Notes under the pieces: model-generated
Seen by the model: the letters and a program-made list of their open reading frames with translations, nothing else
Database searches by the model: none
What the model was told of the DNA's origin: nothing
Translations under genes and position numbers: made by a program
Shown: positions 26,603-34,558 of the stretch, piece after piece
Position numbering within the stretch: the stretch's first letter is position 1
Layout of the letters: every line of letters starts with the position of its first letter
NCBI RefSeq assembly: GCF_029024305.1
Contig: NZ_CP118974.1
Coordinates: 1,302,001-1,366,000 of the forward strand
DNA: 64,000 bases
DNA from: Mammaliicoccus vitulinus
Lineage (GTDB): Bacteria; Bacillota; Bacilli; Staphylococcales; Staphylococcaceae
Reading direction: 5' to 3'

Positions 26603-28255
26603 TTACCAAAGTTTACCTTCACCTAAGCCTTTAGCTCCTGGTGGTGGATCTATAAACATTTGACTTATTGGCACTGTATAAGCAACTAAAATTAATAGTA
26701 CTGTAATTACAATTAAAAATCTCCAATTTTCAACGAGTTTCGTTACAGGTTGATGTTCATCTAAAGCTTCAGCAACTGGATATTCTTCTTCGCCTTTTGG
26801 TGACAAGAAAGCTAAATGTATAAATACCATAACAACTAATATAATAGAAATAAATAATATTGTTCCCCCAACTGCTTGTAATACTTGATAAGGTATCCAT
26901 TCAGCAGCTTGTTTAGCACCGCCGTATTCGGAATACGTAGATCTTCTTGGAGCGCCTTTTACTAATCCAACGTAGTGCATGGCGCCACTCATGATTGTCA
27001 TACCAATAGCCCAAGTTAATCCTTGAATAATAGCTAGTTTATTTGTGAACTTCGTTAATTTTCTACCTGTACAATGTGGTATCAACCAATACATAATTCC
27101 GAAAAATGTTAATATAACAGCTGATGCGATTGTTAAATGGAAATGACCTGTTACCCAAATAGTATTATGAATCAAACCATTCATTTGTGCTGAAGCATTT
27201 ACTAAACCGCCAGCACCTCCAGGTATAAAGGCCAACATACCTAAAAATGGTAAAACAAATCTTGCATCGTGCCATGGTAAAGATTTAAACCAATTGAATA
27301 ACCCTTTGTATCCTAAAGAACGACCGTGATTTTCAAAAGTTGCAAACAAACTAAATGCTGTCATAAATGAAGGAATGACTACCATAAACGTTAAAATAAC
27401 TTGCAAATACTTCCACATATCGTCGATACCAGGTTCAACTAATTGGTGATGTATCCCAACAGGAATACTGAAGAATAAGAAGAGCATAAATGACATTCTC
27501 GCTAAGTTATCTGAGAAAGCTTTTCCACCGATAATTTTTGGTACAATTGCATACCAACACATATATGCTGGCAATAACCAGAAATACACAAGTGCATGAC
27601 CAAAATACCAAAATAATGTTCTGCTTAAAGAAACATCGACTCTTTCAACTAAACCTAATGACCAAGGTATTAATTGTAAAAGTACGGTAGCAGCGACACC
27701 TAATGAACATACAATCCACATTACCCCGTTAATGGCTACCATATAGCTAAGTAGTGGAGATTTCTTAGTAGGGTAAGTCTTCTTAAATTCTCGATACTTT
27801 AAAATTTGTCCAACTACAGAAATCCAACTTCCTACAACGACGAGCGCCATGCCTATATAGAAAATGACATGTGCTTTTAATGGTGCATAAAACGTATATA
27901 GAACAGTTGCTTTGTTCAGTAAGACCATTGTAGCTGCCATAAGTGTCCCAACAATCATTACCCAAAAACCAATCCAACCAAATTTCCTTTGTACTGTAGT
28001 TAAATGCCCACATGTTTTAGCGACTGCTGAATATTGAAAGCCTAAGATAAAGAAAGTTGTAAGCACGAGCGCTAATACAATACCATGTACCGTTAATATT
28101 TGATAATAAGAAATGGCCTTAGGTAATTGTAATAAACCTGATCTTACAAAAGTTTGTAATAATCCAGCGAGTCCCCCTAGAATTAAACAACAAACTGCCA
28201 CATACATATGTGCCATAACGAGTTTACTATCCGTCTTGTTTAAACGTGTTATCAT
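26603..28255 (-). CDS. cbaA: ba3-type haem-copper oxidase, subunit I
   Basis: The 550-residue catalytic subunit of a B-family (ba3) terminal oxidase, with at least 12 membrane helices. Visible ligands and markers include the haem-b His in TVHGIVLALVLTTFF, the CuB His with Tyr in WYFGHALVYFWLLPAYMCWY, the pair GIHHQLVEPG, and the haem histidines in TGHFHLTI. It reduces oxygen to water with electrons from cytochrome c or the CuA subunit. It overlaps the subunit II stop as ATGA. The symbol follows usage in Bacillus and Thermus. Confidence 0.93.
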   Translation of the reverse strand: MITRLNKTDSKLVMAHMYVAVCCLILGGLAGLLQTFVRSGLLQLPKAISYYQILTVHGIVLALVLTTFFILGFQYSAVAKTCGHLTTVQRKFGWIGFWVMIVGTLMAATMVLLNKATVLYTFYAPLKAHVIFYIGMALVVVGSWISVVGQILKYREFKKTYPTKKSPLLSYMVAINGVMWIVCSLGVAATVLLQLIPWSLGLVERVDVSLSRTLFWYFGHALVYFWLLPAYMCWYAIVPKIIGGKAFSDNLARMSFMLFLFFSIPVGIHHQLVEPGIDDMWKYLQVILTFMVVIPSFMTAFSLFATFENHGRSLGYKGLFNWFKSLPWHDARFVLPFLGMLAFIPGGAGGLVNASAQMNGLIHNTIWVTGHFHLTIASAVILTFFGIMYWLIPHCTGRKLTKFTNKLAIIQGLTWAIGMTIMSGAMHYVGLVKGAPRRSTYSEYGGAKQAAEWIPYQVLQAVGGTILFISIILVVMVFIHLAFLSPKGEEEYPVAEALDEHQPVTKLVENWRFLIVITVLLILVAYTVPISQMFIDPPPGAKGLGEGKLW

Positions 28256-28731
28256 TTTTTATCCACAACCTTTATCATCGACTTCATATCTGCATGTCCG
28301 ACACCACAATATTCATTACAGATGATAAGATATTCACCTTTATGATTGAATGTCTTTGAATATTCACTAATGTGTCCTGGTTCTAACATCATGTTGACGT
28401 TCGTTCCAGGTAAACTGAATCCATGCAATGTATCTTTACTTGTCGCAATGATTTTTACTTTTGAGCCTTTAGGTATTTCGATTTTCCCAGGTTGATAGTT
28501 AAAAGCTGAGGCTACAATAACGAGTTCGTAATCATAGTCTTTACCGTAAACTTTATGAAGCCCTGGTTTATTAAAAGGCTCAATTTGTTCGACTTTATCT
28601 GAGTTAACGTATGCTCTACCAGATGCAGCTGGTTTATGACCATTATGTAACCCTGTAATTATTAAAATTATAAGAAACAATGCTAAAGAAGCTGTTCCTA
28701 CGCTTAACCATAGCTTTTCATATTTATGCAC
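28252..28731 (-). CDS. cbaB: ba3-type oxidase, CuA subunit II
   Basis: A 159-residue membrane-anchored cupredoxin: one helix near the N-terminus, then the CuA site with HGFSLPG and CNEYCGVGHADM (C-x3-C-x3-H-x2-M). It takes electrons from a c-type cytochrome and passes them to subunit I. I prefer GTG 28731 as the start: AAGGGGTGA lies 8 bases upstream. A GTG at 28740 would add three residues but overlaps the ribosome site. Confidence 0.94.
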   Translation of the reverse strand: MHKYEKLWLSVGTASLALFLIILIITGLHNGHKPAASGRAYVNSDKVEQIEPFNKPGLHKVYGKDYDYELVIVASAFNYQPGKIEIPKGSKVKIIATSKDTLHGFSLPGTNVNMMLEPGHISEYSKTFNHKGEYLIICNEYCGVGHADMKSMIKVVDKK

Positions 28732-28743
28732 AGATTTCACCCC

Positions 28744-28899
28744 TTACATTCTGATTAAAAATAAAATAAAACAAATTACCCATAATACTGCAAAAATGCC
28801 TCCCAATGTAAAAACTGAATAGAGTGTGCCTCTAAGGTCGAGGTCGTCATGTGAATAGTCATCAGTTTTTTTACTAATGTCATTATTTTGGACTGTCAT
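28744..28899 (-). CDS. ba3-type oxidase small subunit (IIa-like), 51 residues
   Basis: A short gene just upstream of subunit II. It encodes 51 residues: a polar N-terminal part (MTVQNNDISKKTDDYSHDD), LRGTLYSVF, and a single membrane helix (GGIFAVLWVICFILFLI) ending in RM. Size, single helix and place fit subunit IIa (CbaD) of ba3 oxidases, which packs against subunit I. AAAGGATG lies 5-8 bases before the ATG. The stop is 12 bases from the subunit II GTG. The identity is inferred from context and topology. Confidence 0.82.
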   Translation of the reverse strand: MTVQNNDISKKTDDYSHDDLDLRGTLYSVFTLGGIFAVLWVICFILFLIRM

Positions 28900-28934
28900 A
28901 TGATTCATCCTTTCTTATATTCTCTTCATTATTT

Positions 28935-28940
28935 ATAATA
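28935..28940 (-). promoter_or_regulatory. Probable -10 box of the oxidase operon
   Basis: TATTAT on the minus strand in CTATTCTATTATAAATAATG. It puts transcription start near 28928, about 41 bases from the centre of the palindrome at 28955-28984. No good -35 is seen, which is common at activated promoters. Confidence 0.5.
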
Positions 28941-28954
28941 GAATAGAGATAGAA

Positions 28955-28984
28955 AAAATAATGTGATATAAATCACATTATTTT
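28955..28984. promoter_or_regulatory. 30-bp perfect palindrome with CRP/FNR-family core
   Basis: Arms AAAATAATGTGAT and ATCACATTATTTT are perfect 13-bp complements around ATAA. The core TGTGA-N6-TCACA is the consensus bound by CRP/FNR-family regulators, including FNR of Bacillus and ArcR of Staphylococcus. It lies between the divergent oxidase operon and dynA, and is positioned about -41 from the inferred oxidase start, as for class II activation. Confidence 0.82.
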
Positions 28985-29017
28985 AAATTATTTGTGCAAA
29001 AATGAAGGGGAATTAAA

Positions 29018-32000
29018 ATGAAAAGTAATCAAGAATCATTAGATTTACTCTATAAACTTAAAAAAGAAATTGAAAAATCTTCAAATCACCAATTAATCAA
29101 ACAAATTAATGAAATGATTAAGAAAGTATATAACGAACAATATACTGTGAGTTTCGTAGGGCATTTTTCGGCAGGTAAATCTACTTTAATCAACAATGTT
29201 ATCGGACAAAATATTTTGCCAAGTTCACCGGTACCGACAACGAGTAATACCGCACAATTAATTTCGTCTAATAAAAATAGTATTTCTGTTAACTTAAGTG
29301 ACAATCAATATACAGTGGTAGAGAACCAAGAAGATGTAAAAAGGTTAAATACAGAAGATCGTGAAGTAGAATCTATAGAAATAGAATTTACTTCAGATAA
29401 ATTTAATAAAGGATTTACTTTCCAAGATACACCTGGTGTTGATTCAATGAGCGACAACCATAGAGAAAGTGCCTTTCAATATTTACTCACTTCCAATTAC
29501 GTTTTTTATACGGTCGATTACAACCATGTACAATCTGATATGAACTTTAACTTCATTAAATCACTTAACAAATTAGATATTCCAGTTATTTTAGTTGTTA
29601 ACCAAGTTGATAAACATGATGAAGATGAAATCTCTTTTGATACATATAAGCGCAGGGTCAGTAAAGCTGTTGCAGATTGGAATCTTAATCTAGAAAAAAT
29701 ATTTTACGTTTCGAAATATGATACGCCAAATAATGAAAAAGTTGAATTTAATCAGTATATCCATCAACTTGATCAACAACGCACGGAGCATCAAGTATTT
29801 ATTGAACGTGTGACCAATTATATTAGACAAGAACAACTTGAATATATTAATCGTCATATGGAAATTATTCTTTCAGACATCGATTCAACCGACGAATCTT
29901 TTGATGAAGATTATCAAACATTTAAAGAAAAGTTCAATGTACAAAATGAACAGTCACTCATTCAAAATAAAGAGCAGTTCACAACGAATTTAAAAGAAAA
30001 ACGCAAAGAAATATTAGATAATGCATATTTAATGCCTTATGAAATGAGAGAAACCATTCGCTTATATCTAGAAACAACAGCGAAAGATTATAAAGTAAAA
30101 GGTTTATTCAACAAAGATAAGAAAAAAGCACAGATTCAAGAAGAAAAATTAGGCGAAGTAAAAAAAGAATTAGATTTAAAAATCCATGACGAAATCACTA
30201 AAGTGTGGATTAAATCATTAGAGAACCTCAACAAATACATTAAAGATGCCGCATTATTCGAAAAAATCATCAATCAACAATATACGATATCTGAACAAGA
30301 GTTGGCAGATCATGTACAAGAACAAACATCAATTACAAATGATTACGTGCTTATATACACGAAAGGCATAGCAGAAATCATCAATCGCAAAATTCGCAAT
30401 GAAACGAATCAACTTATAGAAGAGATTGTAAAGGCTAGTGAAGTACGCAATGAAAAGATTGAAGATACAAACAAGATAAACGAATACGAAGAATATGTTG
30501 AATTCAAAAACTTAAAATCATCTCTTATAACAAATAACTATCAACATTATTATATACATTTAGATGAATCCATCGATAAACTCATCGATAGACATTTTGT
30601 ACGTATAGAAGATATAGATTTAGGTGAGCAAAGAGAGCAAAAACATCAATATAAAGAAGAACAATCAAATCAAAAAGTAAGTAATATAGACAACATTAAA
30701 GACCAATTAGAACAATTAAAGAAATTACCGCTATTTGAAGGTGAAGTTGAAAACATTCATGATCAAGTTCAGCGTATAGAAAACAATATTACGAAAATTG
30801 CTGTATTTGGTACATTTAGTGCTGGGAAAAGTAGTCTCATTAACGCCATTTTACAAAGACCGATTTTATTAAGTTCACCAAATCCGACAACAGCGAGTAT
30901 TACGGAAATCAGTTATGGCACGAAACAAGAAGTCACGTTTAAGACGTATGCACAATTGCTCGAAGAAATTAATCATATTACGGAATTTGCGAATAAAAGC
31001 TATGAGTCTATAGAAGAATTTATAGAAGATAATAATATTAAACAACATGCTTCATTATCGAGTCATCATATCGCATTTTTCGAAGCGGTTGAAACGAACT
31101 TTAAACATTATGAAACGACGCTTAAACAAGATCAAGCTGTTGAATTTGAACTAGATGAACTAGAAAAGTTAACTGCGGATGATACACATGCTGCATTTGT
31201 GCACAAAATTAATTTAAGACTTGAAGAAGAATGGCTAAAAGATAAAATTATAATCGACTCTCCAGGTTTAAACTCAAACAACCAGAGACATACGAGAGAG
31301 ACAGAGCAAATCATCGCTTCAAGTGATCTCATTATATATGTAAGTTATTATAATCATGCATTTACAGACAAAGATGCTGCGTTTTTAACTTATATGCGTG
31401 ATATGAATAATTTACAACAATCCCAAGGACTAAAATTCATCATCAATGCGATAGATTTAGCTGAATCTGAAGAAGATAAAAATGCAGTTATTGCATATGT
31501 AGAATCATCATTAGATGCATTGAATATTAAACCTGAATGTTATCCAGTATCTAGTAAACAAGCGCTCAAAGAATATGATGATTATTTTAACCGATTTATG
31601 ACTGCTGTCGATTATTTTGTCAAAGTTGAAAGTAAAACTGTGCTTCAATCACAAGTAGAATCAAGAATTAATCAACTCATCAATGAATTAGAACAAATGG
31701 TTCATACATATAGACAAGATAAAGCGCAATTAGAAAAGAGAAAGGCAACGTTGCTTGAGTATAAAGAAAAGAAAAATTTCACAAATCAAACTGTTGTAAA
31801 GTCGCATCACCAATTAGAAAAAGAAATTCACGATCAACTTTACTATTTGAAAGACAGGCTTAATATACAACTCAATGATATTGTGAAGAAGCATTTCAAT
31901 ACTTCAACCGTAACTGACAATTTTAAAGCGTCTTTACAAACAAGCACGAAACAATATGTAGATGATTTAAATCAGAAGTTGAGTCTGGAAAGTTCACTCA

Positions 32001-32446
32001 TAGTTGAAAGATTAAAGAACTTTTATGCAAGAACGTTTGATGATTTACTGACACCAACTATTGTAGAATTAAATGAAGCATCGATACTCGTATCAAAATT
32101 CAAACATGAATTCATCAATAAAACAATTCCCGAACCGATTAGCATTCGCATTCAAGATATTGCTCAACAAACAATCCATTCAATTTCTAAAAAAGACTTA
32201 TTAAAAACATCTAAAGCAAGGGACGTACAAAAGGCGATATTAAATGATACAATGATGCTGCTAAATCAACCAATCGTGTCCTTTAATCATGTTTTGACAG
32301 TTAACTTAGAAAATTATGATACAATTGCTGAAGCATATATCGAGAAGTATAACGAAGAAACGATTAAACTGATTGACTCATATTTATCTGTTAATATAGA
32401 TAACGATGTTATTGAACAAATTGAGCACGTCTTAAAAGAGATATAA
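29018..32446 (+). CDS. dynA: Two-headed bacterial dynamin-like GTPase
   Basis: A 1142-residue protein with two complete dynamin-type GTPase modules in tandem, as in B. subtilis DynA (YpbR). P-loops are GHFSAGKSTLINN near 47 and GTFSAGKSSLINA near 606. The switch motifs are DTPGVDS near 139 and DSPGLNS near 747; NQVDKHD near 195 is a G4 motif. Long charged helices form the stalks. DynA tethers and fuses membranes and helps the cell resist membrane damage. ypcP follows after 11 bases. Confidence 0.94.
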   Translation: MKSNQESLDLLYKLKKEIEKSSNHQLIKQINEMIKKVYNEQYTVSFVGHFSAGKSTLINNVIGQNILPSSPVPTTSNTAQLISSNKNSISVNLSDNQYTVVENQEDVKRLNTEDREVESIEIEFTSDKFNKGFTFQDTPGVDSMSDNHRESAFQYLLTSNYVFYTVDYNHVQSDMNFNFIKSLNKLDIPVILVVNQVDKHDEDEISFDTYKRRVSKAVADWNLNLEKIFYVSKYDTPNNEKVEFNQYIHQLDQQRTEHQVFIERVTNYIRQEQLEYINRHMEIILSDIDSTDESFDEDYQTFKEKFNVQNEQSLIQNKEQFTTNLKEKRKEILDNAYLMPYEMRETIRLYLETTAKDYKVKGLFNKDKKKAQIQEEKLGEVKKELDLKIHDEITKVWIKSLENLNKYIKDAALFEKIINQQYTISEQELADHVQEQTSITNDYVLIYTKGIAEIINRKIRNETNQLIEEIVKASEVRNEKIEDTNKINEYEEYVEFKNLKSSLITNNYQHYYIHLDESIDKLIDRHFVRIEDIDLGEQREQKHQYKEEQSNQKVSNIDNIKDQLEQLKKLPLFEGEVENIHDQVQRIENNITKIAVFGTFSAGKSSLINAILQRPILLSSPNPTTASITEISYGTKQEVTFKTYAQLLEEINHITEFANKSYESIEEFIEDNNIKQHASLSSHHIAFFEAVETNFKHYETTLKQDQAVEFELDELEKLTADDTHAAFVHKINLRLEEEWLKDKIIIDSPGLNSNNQRHTRETEQIIASSDLIIYVSYYNHAFTDKDAAFLTYMRDMNNLQQSQGLKFIINAIDLAESEEDKNAVIAYVESSLDALNIKPECYPVSSKQALKEYDDYFNRFMTAVDYFVKVESKTVLQSQVESRINQLINELEQMVHTYRQDKAQLEKRKATLLEYKEKKNFTNQTVVKSHHQLEKEIHDQLYYLKDRLNIQLNDIVKKHFNTSTVTDNFKASLQTSTKQYVDDLNQKLSLESSLIVERLKNFYARTFDDLLTPTIVELNEASILVSKFKHEFINKTIPEPISIRIQDIAQQTIHSISKKDLLKTSKARDVQKAILNDTMMLLNQPIVSFNHVLTVNLENYDTIAEAYIEKYNEETIKLIDSYLSVNIDNDVIEQIEHVLKEI

Positions 32447-32457
32447 AGGAGAACAAA

Positions 32458-33342
32458 ATGGGAAACAAAATATTATTAATAGATGGTATGGCTTTATTAT
32501 TTAGACATTTCTATGCGACAAGTATACACAAACAATTTATGAGAGATTCTAAAGGTATTCCAACAAACGCCGTGCAAGGTTTCGTGAGACACGCTTACAC
32601 AGTTATAAATGACATACAACCTACTCATGTTGCAGTATGTTGGGATATGGGTTCGAAGACATTCCGTAATGATATGTTCGAGTCATATAAAGCAAACCGT
32701 ACTGCACCACCTGAAGAAATGATTCCACAATTTGATAGAGCGAAAGAAATCGCAGAAAAGTTAGGCTTGCTTAACATAGGCATTAAGAACTATGAAGCGG
32801 ATGATGTCATCGGTACAATTAGTAAACAAGCACAAGCAGAAGGCCATGAAACATATATCGTTAGTGGCGACCGCGATTTATTACAATGTATCAATACGAA
32901 TGTTGATATTTGGTTAACGAAAAAAGGCTTCAATATTTACAACAAATATGACATTTTAAAATTTAGAGATGAATACGGATTAGAACCACATCAATTAGTA
33001 GATGTAAAAGCCTTTATGGGCGATACAGCTGATGGTTATCCGGGTGTAAAAGGAATAGGTGAGAAGACAGCTATTAAACTTATACAACAATATGAAACAG
33101 TTGAAAATGTTTTAGAAAATATGCATGACTTAACGGCAGGTCAACAGAAAAAGATTATTACGTATAGAGATGATTTAGCGATATCTAAACGTCTTGCACA
33201 AATTCATACAGATGTACCTTTAGAAACGGATGATTTATTAAATGAAATGACTTACAATCATCAAATAGAACATTCAATCAACATTTGTAATGAACATGAA
33301 TTATTTGTTTCAAGTAAATATTTATCTACTAACTATTTATAA
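32458..33342 (+). CDS. ypcP: 5'-3' exonuclease of the Pol I family (YpcP)
   Basis: A 294-residue stand-alone flap/5' exonuclease. The N-terminal metal site is LLIDGMALLFRHFYA, the central acidic cluster YEADDVIGT and SGDRDLLQ, and the helix-hairpin-helix YPGVKGIGEKTAIKLI. It likely removes RNA primers and flaps alongside Pol I. The ribosome site is AAAGGAGAACAAA. ypcP lies near ypbR in B. subtilis as well. Confidence 0.94.
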   Translation: MGNKILLIDGMALLFRHFYATSIHKQFMRDSKGIPTNAVQGFVRHAYTVINDIQPTHVAVCWDMGSKTFRNDMFESYKANRTAPPEEMIPQFDRAKEIAEKLGLLNIGIKNYEADDVIGTISKQAQAEGHETYIVSGDRDLLQCINTNVDIWLTKKGFNIYNKYDILKFRDEYGLEPHQLVDVKAFMGDTADGYPGVKGIGEKTAIKLIQQYETVENVLENMHDLTAGQQKKIITYRDDLAISKRLAQIHTDVPLETDDLLNEMTYNHQIEHSINICNEHELFVSSKYLSTNYL

Positions 33343-33346
33343 AATA

Positions 33347-33391
33347 AATCACCCAATCCGAAAATGATTCCAACGGATTGGGTGATTTTTT
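33347..33391 (+). terminator. Terminator of dynA-ypcP
   Basis: AATCACCCAATCCG / CGGATTGGGTGATT hairpin followed by a T run. Confidence 0.88.
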
Positions 33392-33397
33392 ATTTCT

Positions 33398-33491
33398 GAT
33401 TTTGTAAAGTGCTGACGCCCGGGGGAATAGTATGAGTGAGAGACTACAGGCTCGAACCATACCCCTAGGCAAGCATGCACTTTCAAAATCG
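33398..33491 (+). repeat. 94-98 bp dispersed element, copy 3
   Basis: From TGATTTTGTAAAGTGCTGACG to GCACTTTCAAAATCG, with core CCCGGGGGAATAGTATGAG and AGACTACAGGCTCG. Nearly the same as copy 4. No 41-bp array beside it; the ypcP terminator occupies the CCCGGG side. Confidence 0.92.
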
Positions 33492-33604
33492 TAAGATTTT
33501 AATATATATAGACGTTCTATGTTGCTTGTTTGGTAAGTCTTGCAACATAGAGCATGTATTTAAAAGAACAAACGAAAAAATAATATAGACATGAATATCC
33601 TCAA
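33492..33604 (-). repeat. Segment shared, inverted, with 26175-26259
   Basis: GTTCTATGTTGCTTGTTTGG and TTAAAAGAACAAACGAAAAA match the reverse complement of the stretch beside copy 2. No open frame with a ribosome site is seen. Confidence 0.78.
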
Positions 33605-33699
33605 CGATTTTGCAAAGTGCGGACGCCCGGGGGAATAGTATGAGTGAGAGACTACAGGCTCGAGCCATACCCCTAGGCGAGCATGCACTTTCAAAATCG
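33605..33699 (+). repeat. 94-98 bp dispersed element, copy 4
   Basis: From CGATTTTGCAAAGTGCGGACG to GCACTTTCAAAATCG. Direct repeat of copy 3, 207 bp downstream. Confidence 0.92.
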
Positions 33700-33716
33700 T
33701 GAGATTTTGAGAATGG

Positions 33717-34118
33717 TTACTTCTTGCTTTTTAATTTTTTCCTCAAAGCTTGTTGTGCTAATTGATTTGCTTCCTTATTCTGTGATCTAGGTATCCACTT
33801 TACAAATATTAAATCAAAGGCTCGTTCTAATTGTTTGAATTCATTAAAATAACATTTAAACATTTCATTTTTAACAAAATCTTTCTCTATACTATCTCCA
33901 ACTAATTTTGAATCGGTGTATATCAAAGCATTTTTGACATTTAAATCAATCGCATTTTGAATTGAAAAGATTAAAGCTTCCCATTCTGCACGATGATTAT
34001 CCATTACACCGATATTTTTAGTGAAATAATGTCTTTCATTCTCAATTATAATCACGCTTGAACATGAACTTTCTCCAGGATTACCTTTAGTAGCTGCATC
34101 AAAATAAATCTGTGGCAT
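33717..34118 (-). CDS. RNase H-like protein (YpdQ type), catalytic site altered
   Basis: A 133-residue RNase HI fold. Three acidic positions are seen: Asp7 in YFDAATKGNPG, Glu45 in HRAEWEAL and Asp69 in YTDSKLVG. The fourth, normally Asp in an AD-x-LA motif, is Asn118 in NKEANQLA. The basic protrusion of E. coli RNase HI is missing. B. subtilis YpdQ, of the same type, has been reported without RNase HI activity. I start at ATG 34118, after AGAGATGATATCA; a TTG six codons upstream is possible. It is convergent with ypcP. Confidence 0.8.
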   Translation of the reverse strand: MPQIYFDAATKGNPGESSCSSVIIIENERHYFTKNIGVMDNHRAEWEALIFSIQNAIDLNVKNALIYTDSKLVGDSIEKDFVKNEMFKCYFNEFKQLERAFDLIFVKWIPRSQNKEANQLAQQALRKKLKSKK

Positions 34119-34308
34119 TGATATCATCTCTTTCAATTAATTTCTCTATTATGACTAATTTACATGAACAGTATATATAGTTCAACGAATCTCTTCTGAA
34201 TAAATCTTAAATAGACATATTAAAGGAAAATATTTAAAGTTCTTAAAATTGCATAAATATTTTATAGAGTTTTATTATTATAGTATTTTATTATCAGTAA
34301 AAAGATGA

Positions 34309-34314
34309 TATACT
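34309..34314 (+). promoter_or_regulatory. Probable -10 box of the surface-protein gene
   Basis: TATACT in AAAGATGATATACTATTTTC. The -35 region is poor. Start of transcription would fall at about 34320, on the edge of a perfect palindrome, leaving a 5' leader of about 240 bases. Confidence 0.5.
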
Positions 34315-34320
34315 ATTTTC

Positions 34321-34341
34321 GAACAAAATTGAATTTTGTTC
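34321..34341. promoter_or_regulatory. 21-bp perfect palindrome, candidate operator
   Basis: GAACAAAATT, G, AATTTTGTTC: 10-bp arms with perfect complementarity and one central base, just downstream of the TATACT box. A repressor bound here would block the promoter. I cannot name the regulator. Confidence 0.6.
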
Positions 34342-34381
34342 CATATCTTATATGCGAATAATTTAAACGGAAGGAGAGTTA

Positions 34382-34435
34382 ATGAAATATTACCATTTGC
34401 ATATTAATAGTGTGCACTTCACTCATATATCTTAG
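34382..34435 (+). CDS. 17-residue leader ORF upstream of the surface protein
   Basis: ATG preceded by GGAAGGAGAGTTA, an excellent ribosome site, encodes MKYYHLHINSVHFTHIS and stops at TAG. Four of 17 residues are histidine. It lies in the 5' leader of the adhesin gene, 123 bases before its start. No function is known. Chance occurrence is possible, but the ribosome site is stronger than that of the adhesin itself. Confidence 0.45.
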   Translation: MKYYHLHINSVHFTHIS

Positions 34436-34558
34436 ATTCAATTAAAGATCATATAATGAAACATTACTAAAAAGATAAAAACAAAATAGTAACGGGAAAG
34501 AATCTGCCATGAGTAAAGTTGCTCTCCAAAGAAATTTATTTAGTAAAGGGGATTGCTA

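Noticed and set aside
33483-33668. Minus-strand 61-codon frame between ypcP and the RNase H-like gene
   Set aside because: It lies wholly in repeat copies 3 and 4 and their spacer, with no ribosome site.
34321-34341. LexA (SOS) box at the adhesin promoter
   Set aside because: The GAAC and GTTC ends are 13 bases apart, not the four of CGAAC-N4-GTTCG.
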